Notes: generated by a model from the letters alone, not told the origin. A stretch of DNA of 64,000 nt from Neorhizobium populisoli (GCF_019430945.1 NZ_JAHYCB010000004.1:558001-622000); one strand, 5' to 3'; counted from the first letter of the stretch, positions 31,952 to 40,623 are shown. Numbers and translations are program-made.

Positions 31952-33076
31952 ATGAAGTTCAACTTCTTTCACCTGATGCCCTATCCGGACTACGACAAGC
32001 TGCCGCATGAATGGCCAGTCAGCACGCATGGCATCGACAGCAGGCGCATCCAGGGCCTCTACAACGAATACATCGACGAGATGGTCGATGCCGAAAACTA
32101 CGGTTTCGACTGGGTGGGCTGCAACGAGCACCATTTCAGCCCCTATGGCCTGATGTCGAACCCGAACCTGATTGCCGGCGCTCTTGCCCGTCAGACGTCC
32201 AAGGCGAAGATCGCCATCGTCGGCAATCTCCTGCCGCTGCTCAATCCGATCCGCGTCGCGGAAGAATATGCGATGATCGACGTCATGTCCGGCGGTCGTC
32301 TGGTGGCGGGCTTCCTGCGCGGCATTCCGCACGAATATATCGCCTACAACATCCCGCCGAGTGAATCCCGCAGCCGTCTGCGCGAGGCGACGGAGCTGAT
32401 CATCAAGTGCTGGACAGAGGACGAGCCCTTCGGCTGGGAAGGCGAGCATTACCAGTTCCCGGCCGTCTCCATCTGGCCGAAACCGATCCAGAAGCCGCAT
32501 CCGCGCATCCTGATGTCCGCCAGCAACGCGGAATCGGCGGAATTCGTCGCCAAGATGCGCGCCATCATGGGCATCACCCTGATCCAGGACCTGAAGATCG
32601 CCGCTGGCGCAGTCGATTATTTCAAGAAGACCGCTCGGTCCTACGGCTGGGAACCGACGCCGGACGACATTCTGGTTGGCCAGCAGATCTGCATCGCCGA
32701 TACGGACGAGGAGGCCAAGCACCATATGGCTGCCGCCCAGACCTACTTTCACCAGACGCTGATGCGGCCGCAGCGCTCCGCCCAACAGCTCGTGCTCGGC
32801 CAAAGCCGCTACTATACCGAGGCCGATGCCGGCGAGAATTTCCAGAAGCGCCTCGCGACGCTGCGCGGCCGCACCGTGGAAGAGCAGATCGAAGCCGGTT
32901 CGATCATCTGCGGCAGCCCGGAATCGGTGGTCAAGCAGATCAAACGCCTGCGCCAGGAGCTGGATTGCGGCCTGCTGAACCTGACGATCAAGGTCGGCAA
33001 CATGCCGGGCAGCGTCGTTCGCCGCGGCATGGAACTGTTCCGCGATCGCGTCGCGCCTGAAGTTGCCGGTTTGTAA
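31952..33076 (+). CDS. Luciferase-like (LLM class) flavin-dependent monooxygenase
   Basis: 374 residues with the bacterial-luciferase TIM-barrel pattern: MKFNFFHLMPYP, YGFDWVGCNEHHFSPYGLMSNP (the EHH substrate-side motif), IAIVGNLLPLLNPIRVAEE and MSGGRLVAGFLRG. It uses FMNH2 from a separate reductase, here probably the upstream gene. The substrate is unknown. CGGAG lies 6 nt before the ATG. The downstream hydrolase (15 bp gap) suggests that oxygenation produces an ester, lactone or amide to be hydrolysed, as after a Baeyer-Villiger-type step. Confidence 0.9.
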   Translation: MKFNFFHLMPYPDYDKLPHEWPVSTHGIDSRRIQGLYNEYIDEMVDAENYGFDWVGCNEHHFSPYGLMSNPNLIAGALARQTSKAKIAIVGNLLPLLNPIRVAEEYAMIDVMSGGRLVAGFLRGIPHEYIAYNIPPSESRSRLREATELIIKCWTEDEPFGWEGEHYQFPAVSIWPKPIQKPHPRILMSASNAESAEFVAKMRAIMGITLIQDLKIAAGAVDYFKKTARSYGWEPTPDDILVGQQICIADTDEEAKHHMAAAQTYFHQTLMRPQRSAQQLVLGQSRYYTEADAGENFQKRLATLRGRTVEEQIEAGSIICGSPESVVKQIKRLRQELDCGLLNLTIKVGNMPGSVVRRGMELFRDRVAPEVAGL

Positions 33077-33091
33077 AAGGGAGTTCGATCC

Positions 33092-33871
33092 ATGGCTTTT
33101 GAAATCAAGACGATCGAGCTTTCCCGCGGCAAGCTCTCCTATCATGTCGGCGGCAATGGCACGCCGGTTCTTTATCTCCATGCCGCCGGCGGCATCATGC
33201 TGACCGAGCCTTTGAAGGCGCTGACCGGCAGCCACAAAGTTTACGCGCCGATCTGCCCTGGCTTCGATGGCACGGAAGGCAATGAGGGCCTGAAATCCGT
33301 GCAGGACTGGACGGCCATGGTCGCCGAATTTGCCGAAAAGATTGTCGGTCCGCGTTTCGATGTGATCGGCTCTTCTTTCGGCAGCTGGACGGCGCTCTGG
33401 CTTGCGGCCGAGCGGCCGAAAATGGTGGACCATCTCATCCTGCAGGTGCCGGCCGGTTTCCGCTTCGACGGCAAGGGTGGTTTGCCGACCGATCCGGAGG
33501 CGCGTTTCAAGGCGCTTTACGCCCATCCGCAGAAGATTACGTCGACGCCAAAGGCGCCCGAGATCATGGGAGCCAACGGCAAGACTTACGAGCGGCTCGC
33601 CAACAATGTTCAGGTTGACGAGGCGCTGAGCGCGCGCTTGGCCTCTATCGAGGCCGTGACTCTTATTCTGCTGGGTACGGAAGACAGGGTCGTGCCGGCG
33701 GAGGCGGGTGCGCATCTGAAACGCAATATCCCGATGTCGCAGCGCGCCTTCATCTTTGATGCCGCCCATTCGGTCGAGGTCGACCAGCCGGAGCGGGTGC
33801 TTCGCCTCTGGAACGACTTCCTGAAGCGCGGCCCGGGCTATGTGCTGAACCAGGGGCCGGAAGCCGCCTGA
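33092..33871 (+). CDS. Alpha/beta-hydrolase
   Basis: 259 residues. Oxyanion-side segment LYLHAAGG, nucleophile elbow GSSFG with Ser95, acidic residue in LLGTEDRVVP, and catalytic His in DAAHSVEV: a complete triad. GGGAG before the ATG. Third gene of the FMN-reductase/monooxygenase operon and followed by a strong terminator, so this is a self-contained three-gene transcription unit. It probably hydrolyses the product of the monooxygenase. Confidence 0.9.
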   Translation: MAFEIKTIELSRGKLSYHVGGNGTPVLYLHAAGGIMLTEPLKALTGSHKVYAPICPGFDGTEGNEGLKSVQDWTAMVAEFAEKIVGPRFDVIGSSFGSWTALWLAAERPKMVDHLILQVPAGFRFDGKGGLPTDPEARFKALYAHPQKITSTPKAPEIMGANGKTYERLANNVQVDEALSARLASIEAVTLILLGTEDRVVPAEAGAHLKRNIPMSQRAFIFDAAHSVEVDQPERVLRLWNDFLKRGPGYVLNQGPEAA

Positions 33872-33914
33872 TACGGTTTCCCCCTCGGGAAAAATTCCCC
33901 TCCCAGGGAAGCTT

Positions 33915-33942
33915 GGCCCGGACTTCGGTTCGGGCCTTTTTT
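33915..33942 (+). terminator. Strong Rho-independent terminator of the monooxygenase operon
   Basis: GGCCCGGAC (33915-33923), a TTCG tetraloop and GTTCGGGCC (33928-33936) form a 9-bp stem with one G-U pair, followed by six T (33937-33942). It closes the 31274-33871 operon and insulates the molybdenum-hydroxylase gene. Confidence 0.9.
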
Positions 33943-34097
33943 ATTCCGTATTCAATTGCCGTTGATTTATTTTTCAACATTGACGGATTAAATATGTCTA
34001 TTATGAATGGCATTGCATTCCTTCCATAACGCGGCTCGAAAGCTGCAGGCGGAGTGCCGCCGGTCGCGATAGGATCGGTGAGAATGGGAGGAATGGC
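33943..34097 (+). promoter_or_regulatory. AT-rich promoter region of the molybdenum-hydroxylase gene
   Basis: Unusually AT-rich for the window, with candidate elements TTGACG and TATTAT, but their 13-bp spacing is too short to call a promoter. No GTATAC core is present. GGGAGGA lies just before the ATG at 34098. Confidence 0.35.
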
Positions 34098-36443
34098 ATG
34101 ATCGGTGAAGAAGTCAGGCGCAAGGAAGACCTCCGGTTGATCACCGGCCGGGGAGAATATGCCGACGATTTGAAATACGAAAACACGGCCTATGCTTCGT
34201 TCCTCCGCTCGCCGCATGCGCATGCCGTAATCAAAAGCATCGATACCTCCGCTGCGCTGAAAATGCCGGGCGTGCTGGCCGTCATCACCGGCGAGGACCT
34301 TGTTGCCGCCGGCATCAAGCCGATCCCGCATGCGATCGGCAGTTCGCAATTCGGCTCAGACATCCGCATCAAGAACCACGACGGCACCGAACGTGCCCGT
34401 ACCCATCACCACGCGCTGCCGACCGACAAGGCCCGTTTCGTCGGCGAGGCGGTGGTGATGGTGATCGCCGAGACCACCAATCTGGCTAAAGATGCGGCGG
34501 AAGCCGTCATGATCGATTGGGAAGAGCTCCCGGCCGTCGTGCGCGGCATCGAGGCTCTGGAAGACGGCGCCCCGCAGCTCTGGGATCACGTGCCGGGCAA
34601 TCTCGCCATGGGCGGCGAGGTCGGCAATCCGGTCGGCACGGCGGAGGCTTTTGCCAGCGCGGCACATGTGCTGGAATTCGAAAGCTGGGCGCAGCGTGTC
34701 ACCGGCGTTCATATGGAACCGCGGTCTTCATCGGCCGAATACGATCCGGAAACGAGAAAATTTACCATCCATGCCTCTGGCGGCCATGGCGTGGTGATGA
34801 TGCGCGAGCAGATTGCCGCCTCGCTCGGCGTCGAGATGGCTTTCGTGCGGGTCGTTGCGCCGCGTGATGTGGGCGGCAATTTCGGCACGCGCAACGCCAC
34901 CTATCCGGAATTCGTGGCGCTGCCCTATGCCGCCAAGCTGGTCGGCCGGCCGGTCAAGCATCTGGCGGAGCGCATCGAGGCGTTTCTCTCGGATTTCCAG
35001 GGCCGCGACCTGCATGTGAAGTCGCGTCTGGCGCTCGACGAAAGTGGCAAGTTCCTCGCCTTCCATTCGGTCAATACCAGCAATATCGGCGCCCATACGG
35101 TCTCCTATACCGCCCTGAACAAGGGCATCCAGCTGATGACCAGTCTCTACCGCGTGCCGGTGGCGCATGTGGAATTCCGTGCCGCGATGACCAATACGGT
35201 CTCGACCATTCCTTACCGCAGCGCCGGCCGTCCGGAGGCGATGTACATCATCGAGCGGATGATCGATCTCGCCGCCCGCAAATTCGGCTTCGACCGGATT
35301 GAGCTGCGCCGTATCAACATGATCCCGGAAGCGGACTGTCCCTATGCCAACCCGGTCGGTGTCACCTATGACAATGGCGATTATATTGGCTGCATGGACA
35401 AGGTACTCGACATGGCCGACTGGCAGGGTTTCGAGGCGCGCCGGGCCGAAGCACTGATGCGTGGAAAACTGCGCGGCATCGGCATGTCCAACTATATCGA
35501 AGGTACGAGCGGCGTGCCTCGCGAGCGCGCCGAGATTACCGTCGATCCGACCTTCGGCATCGTCGATGTGGTGATCGGCACCCAGAACACGGGGCAGGGG
35601 CACGAGACGGCCTTTGCCCAGCTCGTCGGCTCCTTCCTCGGCGTTTCGCATGAGGTCGTGCAGGTTCGCGCCAGCGATACGGATTTCGTCTCGGCCGGCG
35701 GCGGTTCGCATTCTGGCCGGTCATTGCGTTTCGCCTCGATCGTCATGCACAAGGCAACCGCCGAGATCATCGAACGCGGGCGGAAGATTGCCGCCTTCAT
35801 CCTGTCGGTAAATCCGGAAGAGATCGACTATACCGAAGGCCATTTTCGCGCCCGCGGTTCTAACGGTGTCATGAGTCTTTTCGAAGCGGCGCAGGCTGCC
35901 GAAACCGATCTCGGCCTGCCCGACGAGCTTCAAGGCACGCTTGCCGCCATCGCCGACGAAACCACCCATGGCCTCGCTTATCCTTACGGCTCTGCCGCCT
36001 GCGAAATCGAGATCGATCCGGAAACCGGTCATTACGAAATCCCGCGTTATTCGACGGTGGACGATGTCGGCAAGGCGCTGAACCCGATGATCGTCGACGG
36101 CCAGACCCATGGCGGGATCGTCCAGGGCGCCGGCCAGGCGATGTTCGAATGGTCGCATTACGATCACGAGACGGGGCAGAATCTGGCGGCTACCTTCATG
36201 GACTATCAGGTAGCGCGGGCTTCGGATTTCCCGAGTTTCGATACGCATATCAGTGAAGTGCCGGCTAAGAGCCATCCGCTTGGTTTCCGCCCGGGCGGAG
36301 AGGGCGGCACGACGCCGTCGCTCGGCGTCATCGTCAACACGATCACCGATGCACTTGCGCCGCTCGGCATCACCCATATCGAAATGCCCGTCACGCCGTC
36401 GCGTATCTGGAATGCGATTCAAGCGGCAAAAGCCAATCAATAA
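34098..36443 (+). CDS. Molybdenum hydroxylase (xanthine dehydrogenase family) large subunit, partner subunits absent
   Basis: 781 residues. A fusion-protein-type N-terminal domain (EDLRLITGRGEYADDL, SPHAHAVI, PGVLAVITGEDL) is followed by the molybdopterin-binding region with GGNFGTRN, a GQGHETAFAQ segment and RPGGEGGTTP, whose Glu735 is the conserved active-site base. Such enzymes hydroxylate aldehydes or N-heteroaromatic carbons with water and need a FAD subunit and a 2x[2Fe-2S] subunit. Neither is encoded on either side, so electrons must go to subunits elsewhere or to another acceptor. Followed 11 bp later by an enoyl-CoA hydratase-like gene. Confidence 0.9.
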   Translation: MIGEEVRRKEDLRLITGRGEYADDLKYENTAYASFLRSPHAHAVIKSIDTSAALKMPGVLAVITGEDLVAAGIKPIPHAIGSSQFGSDIRIKNHDGTERARTHHHALPTDKARFVGEAVVMVIAETTNLAKDAAEAVMIDWEELPAVVRGIEALEDGAPQLWDHVPGNLAMGGEVGNPVGTAEAFASAAHVLEFESWAQRVTGVHMEPRSSSAEYDPETRKFTIHASGGHGVVMMREQIAASLGVEMAFVRVVAPRDVGGNFGTRNATYPEFVALPYAAKLVGRPVKHLAERIEAFLSDFQGRDLHVKSRLALDESGKFLAFHSVNTSNIGAHTVSYTALNKGIQLMTSLYRVPVAHVEFRAAMTNTVSTIPYRSAGRPEAMYIIERMIDLAARKFGFDRIELRRINMIPEADCPYANPVGVTYDNGDYIGCMDKVLDMADWQGFEARRAEALMRGKLRGIGMSNYIEGTSGVPRERAEITVDPTFGIVDVVIGTQNTGQGHETAFAQLVGSFLGVSHEVVQVRASDTDFVSAGGGSHSGRSLRFASIVMHKATAEIIERGRKIAAFILSVNPEEIDYTEGHFRARGSNGVMSLFEAAQAAETDLGLPDELQGTLAAIADETTHGLAYPYGSAACEIEIDPETGHYEIPRYSTVDDVGKALNPMIVDGQTHGGIVQGAGQAMFEWSHYDHETGQNLAATFMDYQVARASDFPSFDTHISEVPAKSHPLGFRPGGEGGTTPSLGVIVNTITDALAPLGITHIEMPVTPSRIWNAIQAAKANQ

Positions 36444-36454
36444 GGGAGAGAGAA

Positions 36455-37177
36455 ATGTCTGACGTCCTGATTTCCACCAAGGGCAACGTCCTCGAGATCA
36501 CCCTCAATCGCCCCGACAAGGGCAATGCGCTGACGCCTGAAATGGTGCAGGAGATCACTGCGGCACTGAAGTCGCTGTCGCCGGATACCCGCGTGGTATT
36601 GATGAAGGCGAATGGCCCGGACTTCTGCACCGGCCGCGCCGCCGCAATGCCGGCGGCCGGTAGCCGGGCGACCGCGCTCGACCTGCGCAATGCGATCTCC
36701 GATCCAGTGCTCGATTTCTATGAAGTGCTGCGCGAAATCCCGGTACCGTTCATCACCGCTGTTCAGGGCAAGGCCGCCGGCGTCGGCTGTGCGCTTGCAG
36801 CTCTCGCGGATGTTGCCATCGCTTCTGAAGCAGCCACGTTTCAAGTTCCGGAAATGAATCACGACATCGCCCCGACGCTGGTTCTGAATGCGCTTGCGGA
36901 CCGCATTTCCCGCGCCGCGCTTGCCCGAATGGTCCTGACCCGAGACATCATCCCGGCGACCGAAGCCAAGATGCTTGGCGTGATCGGCATTACGGTTTCC
37001 GCTGACGGACTGGAGGCCGAAGTCGCCCGCGTCGTCGGCCAGCTCGAAAAGAACTCCGTGCCGACGGTGCGCGGCATCAAGGCGTTTATTTCGATGAGCC
37101 CGGAAACGTCGTTCGCATCCCGTAAGGAACTGGCGGCGCTGATCAACTGCGTCGCGACGGCTGAGAAGTTCCGGTAA
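36455..37177 (+). CDS. Enoyl-CoA hydratase/isomerase family protein
   Basis: 240 residues with the crotonase core: ITLNRPDKGNALTPEMVQEI, a GPDFCTGRAA oxyanion segment and AVQGKAAGVGCALAALADVAIAS. In VPEMNHDIAP the second catalytic Glu position is followed by Met-Asn, unlike the usual PE-x-x-x-G, so standard hydration is uncertain. GGGAG before the ATG, 11 bp after the molybdenum-hydroxylase gene, hence the same operon. It may process a CoA-bound ring-opening product. Confidence 0.82.
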   Translation: MSDVLISTKGNVLEITLNRPDKGNALTPEMVQEITAALKSLSPDTRVVLMKANGPDFCTGRAAAMPAAGSRATALDLRNAISDPVLDFYEVLREIPVPFITAVQGKAAGVGCALAALADVAIASEAATFQVPEMNHDIAPTLVLNALADRISRAALARMVLTRDIIPATEAKMLGVIGITVSADGLEAEVARVVGQLEKNSVPTVRGIKAFISMSPETSFASRKELAALINCVATAEKFR

Positions 37178-37192
37178 GAGCGCGGCCTACTC

Positions 37193-37222
37193 CTTTCTTT
37201 CCCCTTGCGGGGAGGAAGGGAG
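37193..37222. repeat. Short palindromic repeat remnant
   Basis: TTTCCCCTTGCGGGGAGGAAGGGAG resembles the CCCCGCTTGCGGGG core of the larger mosaic elements. It lies between convergent genes. Confidence 0.35.
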
Positions 37223-37235
37223 TCCGGTGGCGCCC

Positions 37236-38174
37236 TTAAAGCCTCAACCCCTCCGTCACAAACTCCTTCAGCGCCTCCGTCGCCGCCGGAGAAATCGACA
37301 CGATTGCCCGCGCGTCAATATCGAACACCACTGCGACCGACTGCATCGTCCCGAACACCCGGCCGCTGAACGGATCGACCATCCAGAAGATCAGCGACAT
37401 GGTGCGTTTGTCGGTTTTCTGCAGCCCGGCCCAGATTTCGAAACAGTCGCCTATCCGAGGCGTTTCGCCATAGAGGATGCGGAATTCCAGCACCGCGCCG
37501 CCGATCTTGCCAGGTGGGGTTTCGGCGAGTTCGGCGACTTTGGCACGGAGTGGTCCGGTCAGTTGCTTGACCCCGCTACCGACCGCACCGATGAATCTCT
37601 GAGGTCCCATGCGGCCGAACGCATCGCAGCTGTCCCGCTCGATCAGGCTCATGGCGGTGCGCTTGAGGTTGAGTTCGATTGCCCGGTCGCGCGAGGCGGT
37701 AACGCTGACCGGTGTGTCGCCCGTGCCGCGAGGAGCTGCTTCCTTCGGCATTTCCACCCGCGAAGCGGAGGCTTTTTCGTAAAACGCAGCTGGCCAAGTC
37801 CGCGATGCCAGACCGTCGGCGGCATGCACATGCGTGACACGCACGCGGAAGGTGGCAGCGATCTGGCCGCTTTCGCTATGATGCAGGACGAGTACCGCAG
37901 ACGCGGTCGTTTCGGTTACCTCAAGAAAACCGCCGGTCATGTGCAGTGGCGCGCCGCCGTGAGCTTCGCGATGGAAGCGGATGTGATGTTCGTTGAAGGA
38001 GATCGTCGTGGCGGAGTTCGGTGCGAAGAGGCCCGGCAGTCCGCGGAAACCGAAAAGCGCGGCCAACCCTTCATTGGCACGCGCGACGTAGAACTGCGTA
38101 TTCCAGTGGCCCATCTCGTCCACTTCCCATTGGCGCACGCCGCCGCGCCAGACTTCGATCATTTCACCGCTCAA
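37236..38174 (-). CDS. Thioesterase-like protein with two hotdog domains
   Basis: 312 residues. Domain 1 (about 5-130) has WRGGVRQWEVDEMGHWNTQFYVARAN, the Asp-x-x-x-His-x-N region of 4HBT thioesterases. Domain 2 (about 165-300) repeats the fold (RDSCDAFGRMGPQRF, EFRILYGETPRIGDCFEIWAG). The start is TTG at 38174: AGGAGG lies 7 nt upstream within the 3' end of the dehydrogenase gene, and the start overlaps that gene's TGA; an ATG at 38162 is too far from the site. Acyl-CoA or acyl-ACP hydrolysis is likely; the substrate is unknown. Confidence 0.8.
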   Translation of the reverse strand: MSGEMIEVWRGGVRQWEVDEMGHWNTQFYVARANEGLAALFGFRGLPGLFAPNSATTISFNEHHIRFHREAHGGAPLHMTGGFLEVTETTASAVLVLHHSESGQIAATFRVRVTHVHAADGLASRTWPAAFYEKASASRVEMPKEAAPRGTGDTPVSVTASRDRAIELNLKRTAMSLIERDSCDAFGRMGPQRFIGAVGSGVKQLTGPLRAKVAELAETPPGKIGGAVLEFRILYGETPRIGDCFEIWAGLQKTDKRTMSLIFWMVDPFSGRVFGTMQSVAVVFDIDARAIVSISPAATEALKEFVTEGLRL

Positions 38175-39229
38175 GCCATTTCCTCCTGCAGCACGATCCG
38201 GCCTTTTACCCTGCCTTCGTGCAGCCTCGCCATTGCATCGTTGATTTTGGATTTCGGCACGTATTCGTAAGGGATTGCGGCCAGCTTGCCGCTTTTTGCC
38301 AGATCGACGAGGTCTCGCAATTCCTGCAGCGATCCGGTGATGCTGCCGATCAAACTGAGACCTCCTTGCGCCATGCGCATGGTGGGAATGGTTATCTGGC
38401 CGCCGAACATGCCGACCATGATGATCCGCCCGCCGCGCGCCAGAGCCGGGAAGGAAAACGCGACGGTCTCGCTGTTGTTGACGAAGTCGATAATGGTGCG
38501 GACAGGCCTGCCGACGGCGTCGACCATCCTTCTCGTCACGTCTTCGCCGACAGAAAGCACCGTCGTGTGAGCGCCGGCATTCCGTGCGGTCTCAAGCTTA
38601 TCTTCGGAAACATCGACAACGACGATGTTTTCGTGCCCCAGAGCCTTGAGGATGACGATGCCGCTCAGGCCTAGTCCTCCGGCACCGACCACCACGATCG
38701 CTTCATCGGGGCGCGCCGGCATCGCCTTGCGGACGGCGGAATAGGCAGTCAGGCCGGAACATGCATAGGTCGCCGCAAGGGCAGGATCGAGATCGCCGAT
38801 ATCGATCAGGTAACGACTATGGGGGACGACGACATGGCTGCCGAAGCCGCCAGGCCTGCGCATGCCGAGCGGCTTGCCCTGCATGCACAGGTTCTCCTGA
38901 TTGGCCCGGCAGGCGTCGCATTCGCCGCAGCCCAGCCACGGGTAGACGAGGCGGCGATCACCGATTTCCACACCGGTCGCTTCGGGGCCGATGGCGGTGA
39001 CGGTCCCGAAGATTTCATGACCTAATGTCAGTGGATGTTTCATGCCGATGCTGTCGATCGACACCATCTTCTCGCCCATGTCGAAAATCCCCTTCCACAG
39101 GGTGATATCCGAATGACAGAGGCCGCAATGCGAGACCGAAACGATGACTTCACTGCCGACAGGCTCGGGTGTTGCCTCCTCGATCTCCCGCAACACTTCC
39201 GATGCCTGAAAAACTTGCCATGACCGCAT
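38171..39229 (-). CDS. Zinc-dependent medium-chain alcohol dehydrogenase
   Basis: 352 residues. Catalytic zinc ligands are in SHCGLCHSD and LGHEIFG. The structural zinc site reads GCGECDACRANQENLC. The Rossmann motif is VVVGAGGLGLSG. Overall it recalls 6-hydroxycyclohexene-carbonyl-CoA dehydrogenase-like enzymes as well as general alcohol dehydrogenases, but I would not commit to a substrate. GGGAGGAG upstream fixes ATG 39229 over 39301. It is translationally coupled to the downstream double-hotdog thioesterase, suggesting the two act on the same CoA-bound alcohol or acid. Confidence 0.87.
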   Translation of the reverse strand: MRSWQVFQASEVLREIEEATPEPVGSEVIVSVSHCGLCHSDITLWKGIFDMGEKMVSIDSIGMKHPLTLGHEIFGTVTAIGPEATGVEIGDRRLVYPWLGCGECDACRANQENLCMQGKPLGMRRPGGFGSHVVVPHSRYLIDIGDLDPALAATYACSGLTAYSAVRKAMPARPDEAIVVVGAGGLGLSGIVILKALGHENIVVVDVSEDKLETARNAGAHTTVLSVGEDVTRRMVDAVGRPVRTIIDFVNNSETVAFSFPALARGGRIIMVGMFGGQITIPTMRMAQGGLSLIGSITGSLQELRDLVDLAKSGKLAAIPYEYVPKSKINDAMARLHEGRVKGRIVLQEEMA

Positions 39230-39331
39230 GATGCCGCTCCTCCCAGATGCACGACATCTCATATCAGGTCGCCTGTTATGCGGCAATCGAGGAATGACCA
39301 CCTGGCCGGGGAATGACGACCGGGCGGTTCT

Positions 39332-39877
39332 TTATGCGCGCGCCTGGCGATAACCGGCCACGACCAGCCAGATTGCCGAAAGCAGGAAATAGAATGCCCC
39401 GAAACCTGCATAGGGGGCGATGTCCAGAATTGTCGGCATAGCGCTGCCGACAGATCGGCTGATCATGAAGCCACCGGCGAGAGCAGATTGTGCGCCGCTG
39501 AGGATCATTACCCATTGCGCGCCATACTGACGCCAGCGTCTGACACCCGTGTAAAGCTGCAGAAGACCCGAGAAGATGGCCCAAACCCCGAATACGGCCA
39601 GAACAGCATAGCTGCTATTGCTCGCGGCGATGATTACCGCAAGCGTGGTGATTACGCTGACTGCGACGTTCAAGGCCTGGGACGGATTGGCCTTCAAGCC
39701 GCCGTTGACGCGTGCATCGACAAAGTTAGCTGCCGCATCCCACAGAGGGTAGATCACCAGCAACAGGGTAGCGAGGTCTTTCAACAGGATCGCTGCGGCA
39801 ATCCATCCGATGGAGAAGATGGCGCGACCGAAATAATAGGACCGCAGCCAGTTGGAAGTGGGAGATTGATTTTGCAT
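39332..39877 (-). CDS. DUF308-type multi-span membrane protein
   Basis: 181 residues with about six hydrophobic segments (AIFSIGWIAAAILL, LATLLLVIYPLWDAA, ALNVAVSVITTLAVIIAA, LAVFGVWAIFSGLLQLYTGVRRW, SALAGGFMI, FGAFYFLLSAIWLVVAGY). The GVWAIFSGLLQL segment is typical of HdeD/DUF308 proteins, which are linked to stress or acid resistance. AAGGA 9 nt upstream of the ATG. It is divergent from a TetR-type gene, and a palindromic operator lies in its promoter spacer, so it is very likely repressed by that regulator. Confidence 0.85.
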   Translation of the reverse strand: MQNQSPTSNWLRSYYFGRAIFSIGWIAAAILLKDLATLLLVIYPLWDAAANFVDARVNGGLKANPSQALNVAVSVITTLAVIIAASNSSYAVLAVFGVWAIFSGLLQLYTGVRRWRQYGAQWVMILSGAQSALAGGFMISRSVGSAMPTILDIAPYAGFGAFYFLLSAIWLVVAGYRQARA

Positions 39878-39901
39878 CGTTGGTTTCCTTTATAAATCCT
39901 A

Positions 39902-39913
39902 CCTACTAGTAGG
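39902..39913. promoter_or_regulatory. TetR operator candidate 1, DUF308 promoter
   Basis: CCTACTAGTAGG is a perfect 12-bp palindrome. On the minus strand it falls between TTGCCT and an AT-rich TTTATAA, i.e. inside the likely promoter spacer of the DUF308 gene. Confidence 0.65.
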
Positions 39914-39992
39914 AAGGCAAATCAGGCGAGTCAATCGGCCATGCAAACACCTCATCGTGATAGATCAGAAAGCGCCAGAGCAATTGACAGCC

Positions 39993-40012
39993 TGCCTACC
40001 AGAAGGTAGGCA
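39993..40012. promoter_or_regulatory. TetR operator candidate 2, tetR promoter
   Basis: TGCCTACC (39993-40000) and GGTAGGCA (40005-40012) are perfect 8-bp arms around AGAA. TTGACA (39984-39989) lies directly upstream and the regulator's start codon 5 bp downstream, so binding would block its own gene. Half-sites share CCTAC with operator 1. Confidence 0.7.
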
Positions 40013-40017
40013 ACGGT

Positions 40018-40605
40018 ATGAATTCAATGGCCTCTACTTCGGATAAAATATTGGACATCGCCCAGTCCCTCATCGTCGCGGGGGGCTATAATGGCTTCAG
40101 CTATGCCGATATCTCGGCTGCGATCGGCATCCGCAAAGCCAGCATCCATCACCATTTTCCCACCAAGGCCGAACTCGTCGCAGTATTGGTCGACCGCTAT
40201 CGGCAGCAGGCGGAGGCGGGCTTGAAATTCCTCCAGGAACGGTCTTCGGATCCGTCTGAACAGTTGCAGTCTTATCTTGGCTTCTGGGAGAAATGCATTC
40301 GCGATGCCTCGCTGCCCGTCTGCGTCTGCGCGATGCTTGCAAGCGAGATGCAGATGTTGCCGGAAGAGGTCGCATCGCGCGTTCGCACCCATTTCCAAAG
40401 CCTAGCCGCATGGCTGACATCCTTGCTGAAGGAAGGGGCGGAGCAGGATTTGTTCAGGTTGAGCAGGCGTCCGGAAGACGAGGCGCAAGCGCTTATGGCG
40501 TCCGTCCACGGGGCGATGTTGTCAGCGCGCGCTTTCGGCGATCCGGCACTTTTTATCACGATCGCCAATGCACAGATTGCCAAGCTGCAGGCGCCGGCTC
40601 GGTAA
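40018..40605 (+). CDS. TetR-family transcriptional repressor
   Basis: 195 residues. N-terminal HTH (about 10-55): KILDIAQSLIVAGGYNGFSYADISAAIGIRKASIHHHFPTK, the canonical TetR layout. The helical C-terminal domain has VCVCAMLASEM, a double-Cys segment seen in several TetR regulators of this type. ATG 40018 follows the operator-overlapping leader; ATG 40027 is an alternative. Two palindromes in the divergent promoter indicate autoregulation and control of the DUF308 membrane protein. The ligand is unknown. Confidence 0.9.
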   Translation: MNSMASTSDKILDIAQSLIVAGGYNGFSYADISAAIGIRKASIHHHFPTKAELVAVLVDRYRQQAEAGLKFLQERSSDPSEQLQSYLGFWEKCIRDASLPVCVCAMLASEMQMLPEEVASRVRTHFQSLAAWLTSLLKEGAEQDLFRLSRRPEDEAQALMASVHGAMLSARAFGDPALFITIANAQIAKLQAPAR

Positions 40606-40623
40606 AACCGTCTCGCAAGCGCG

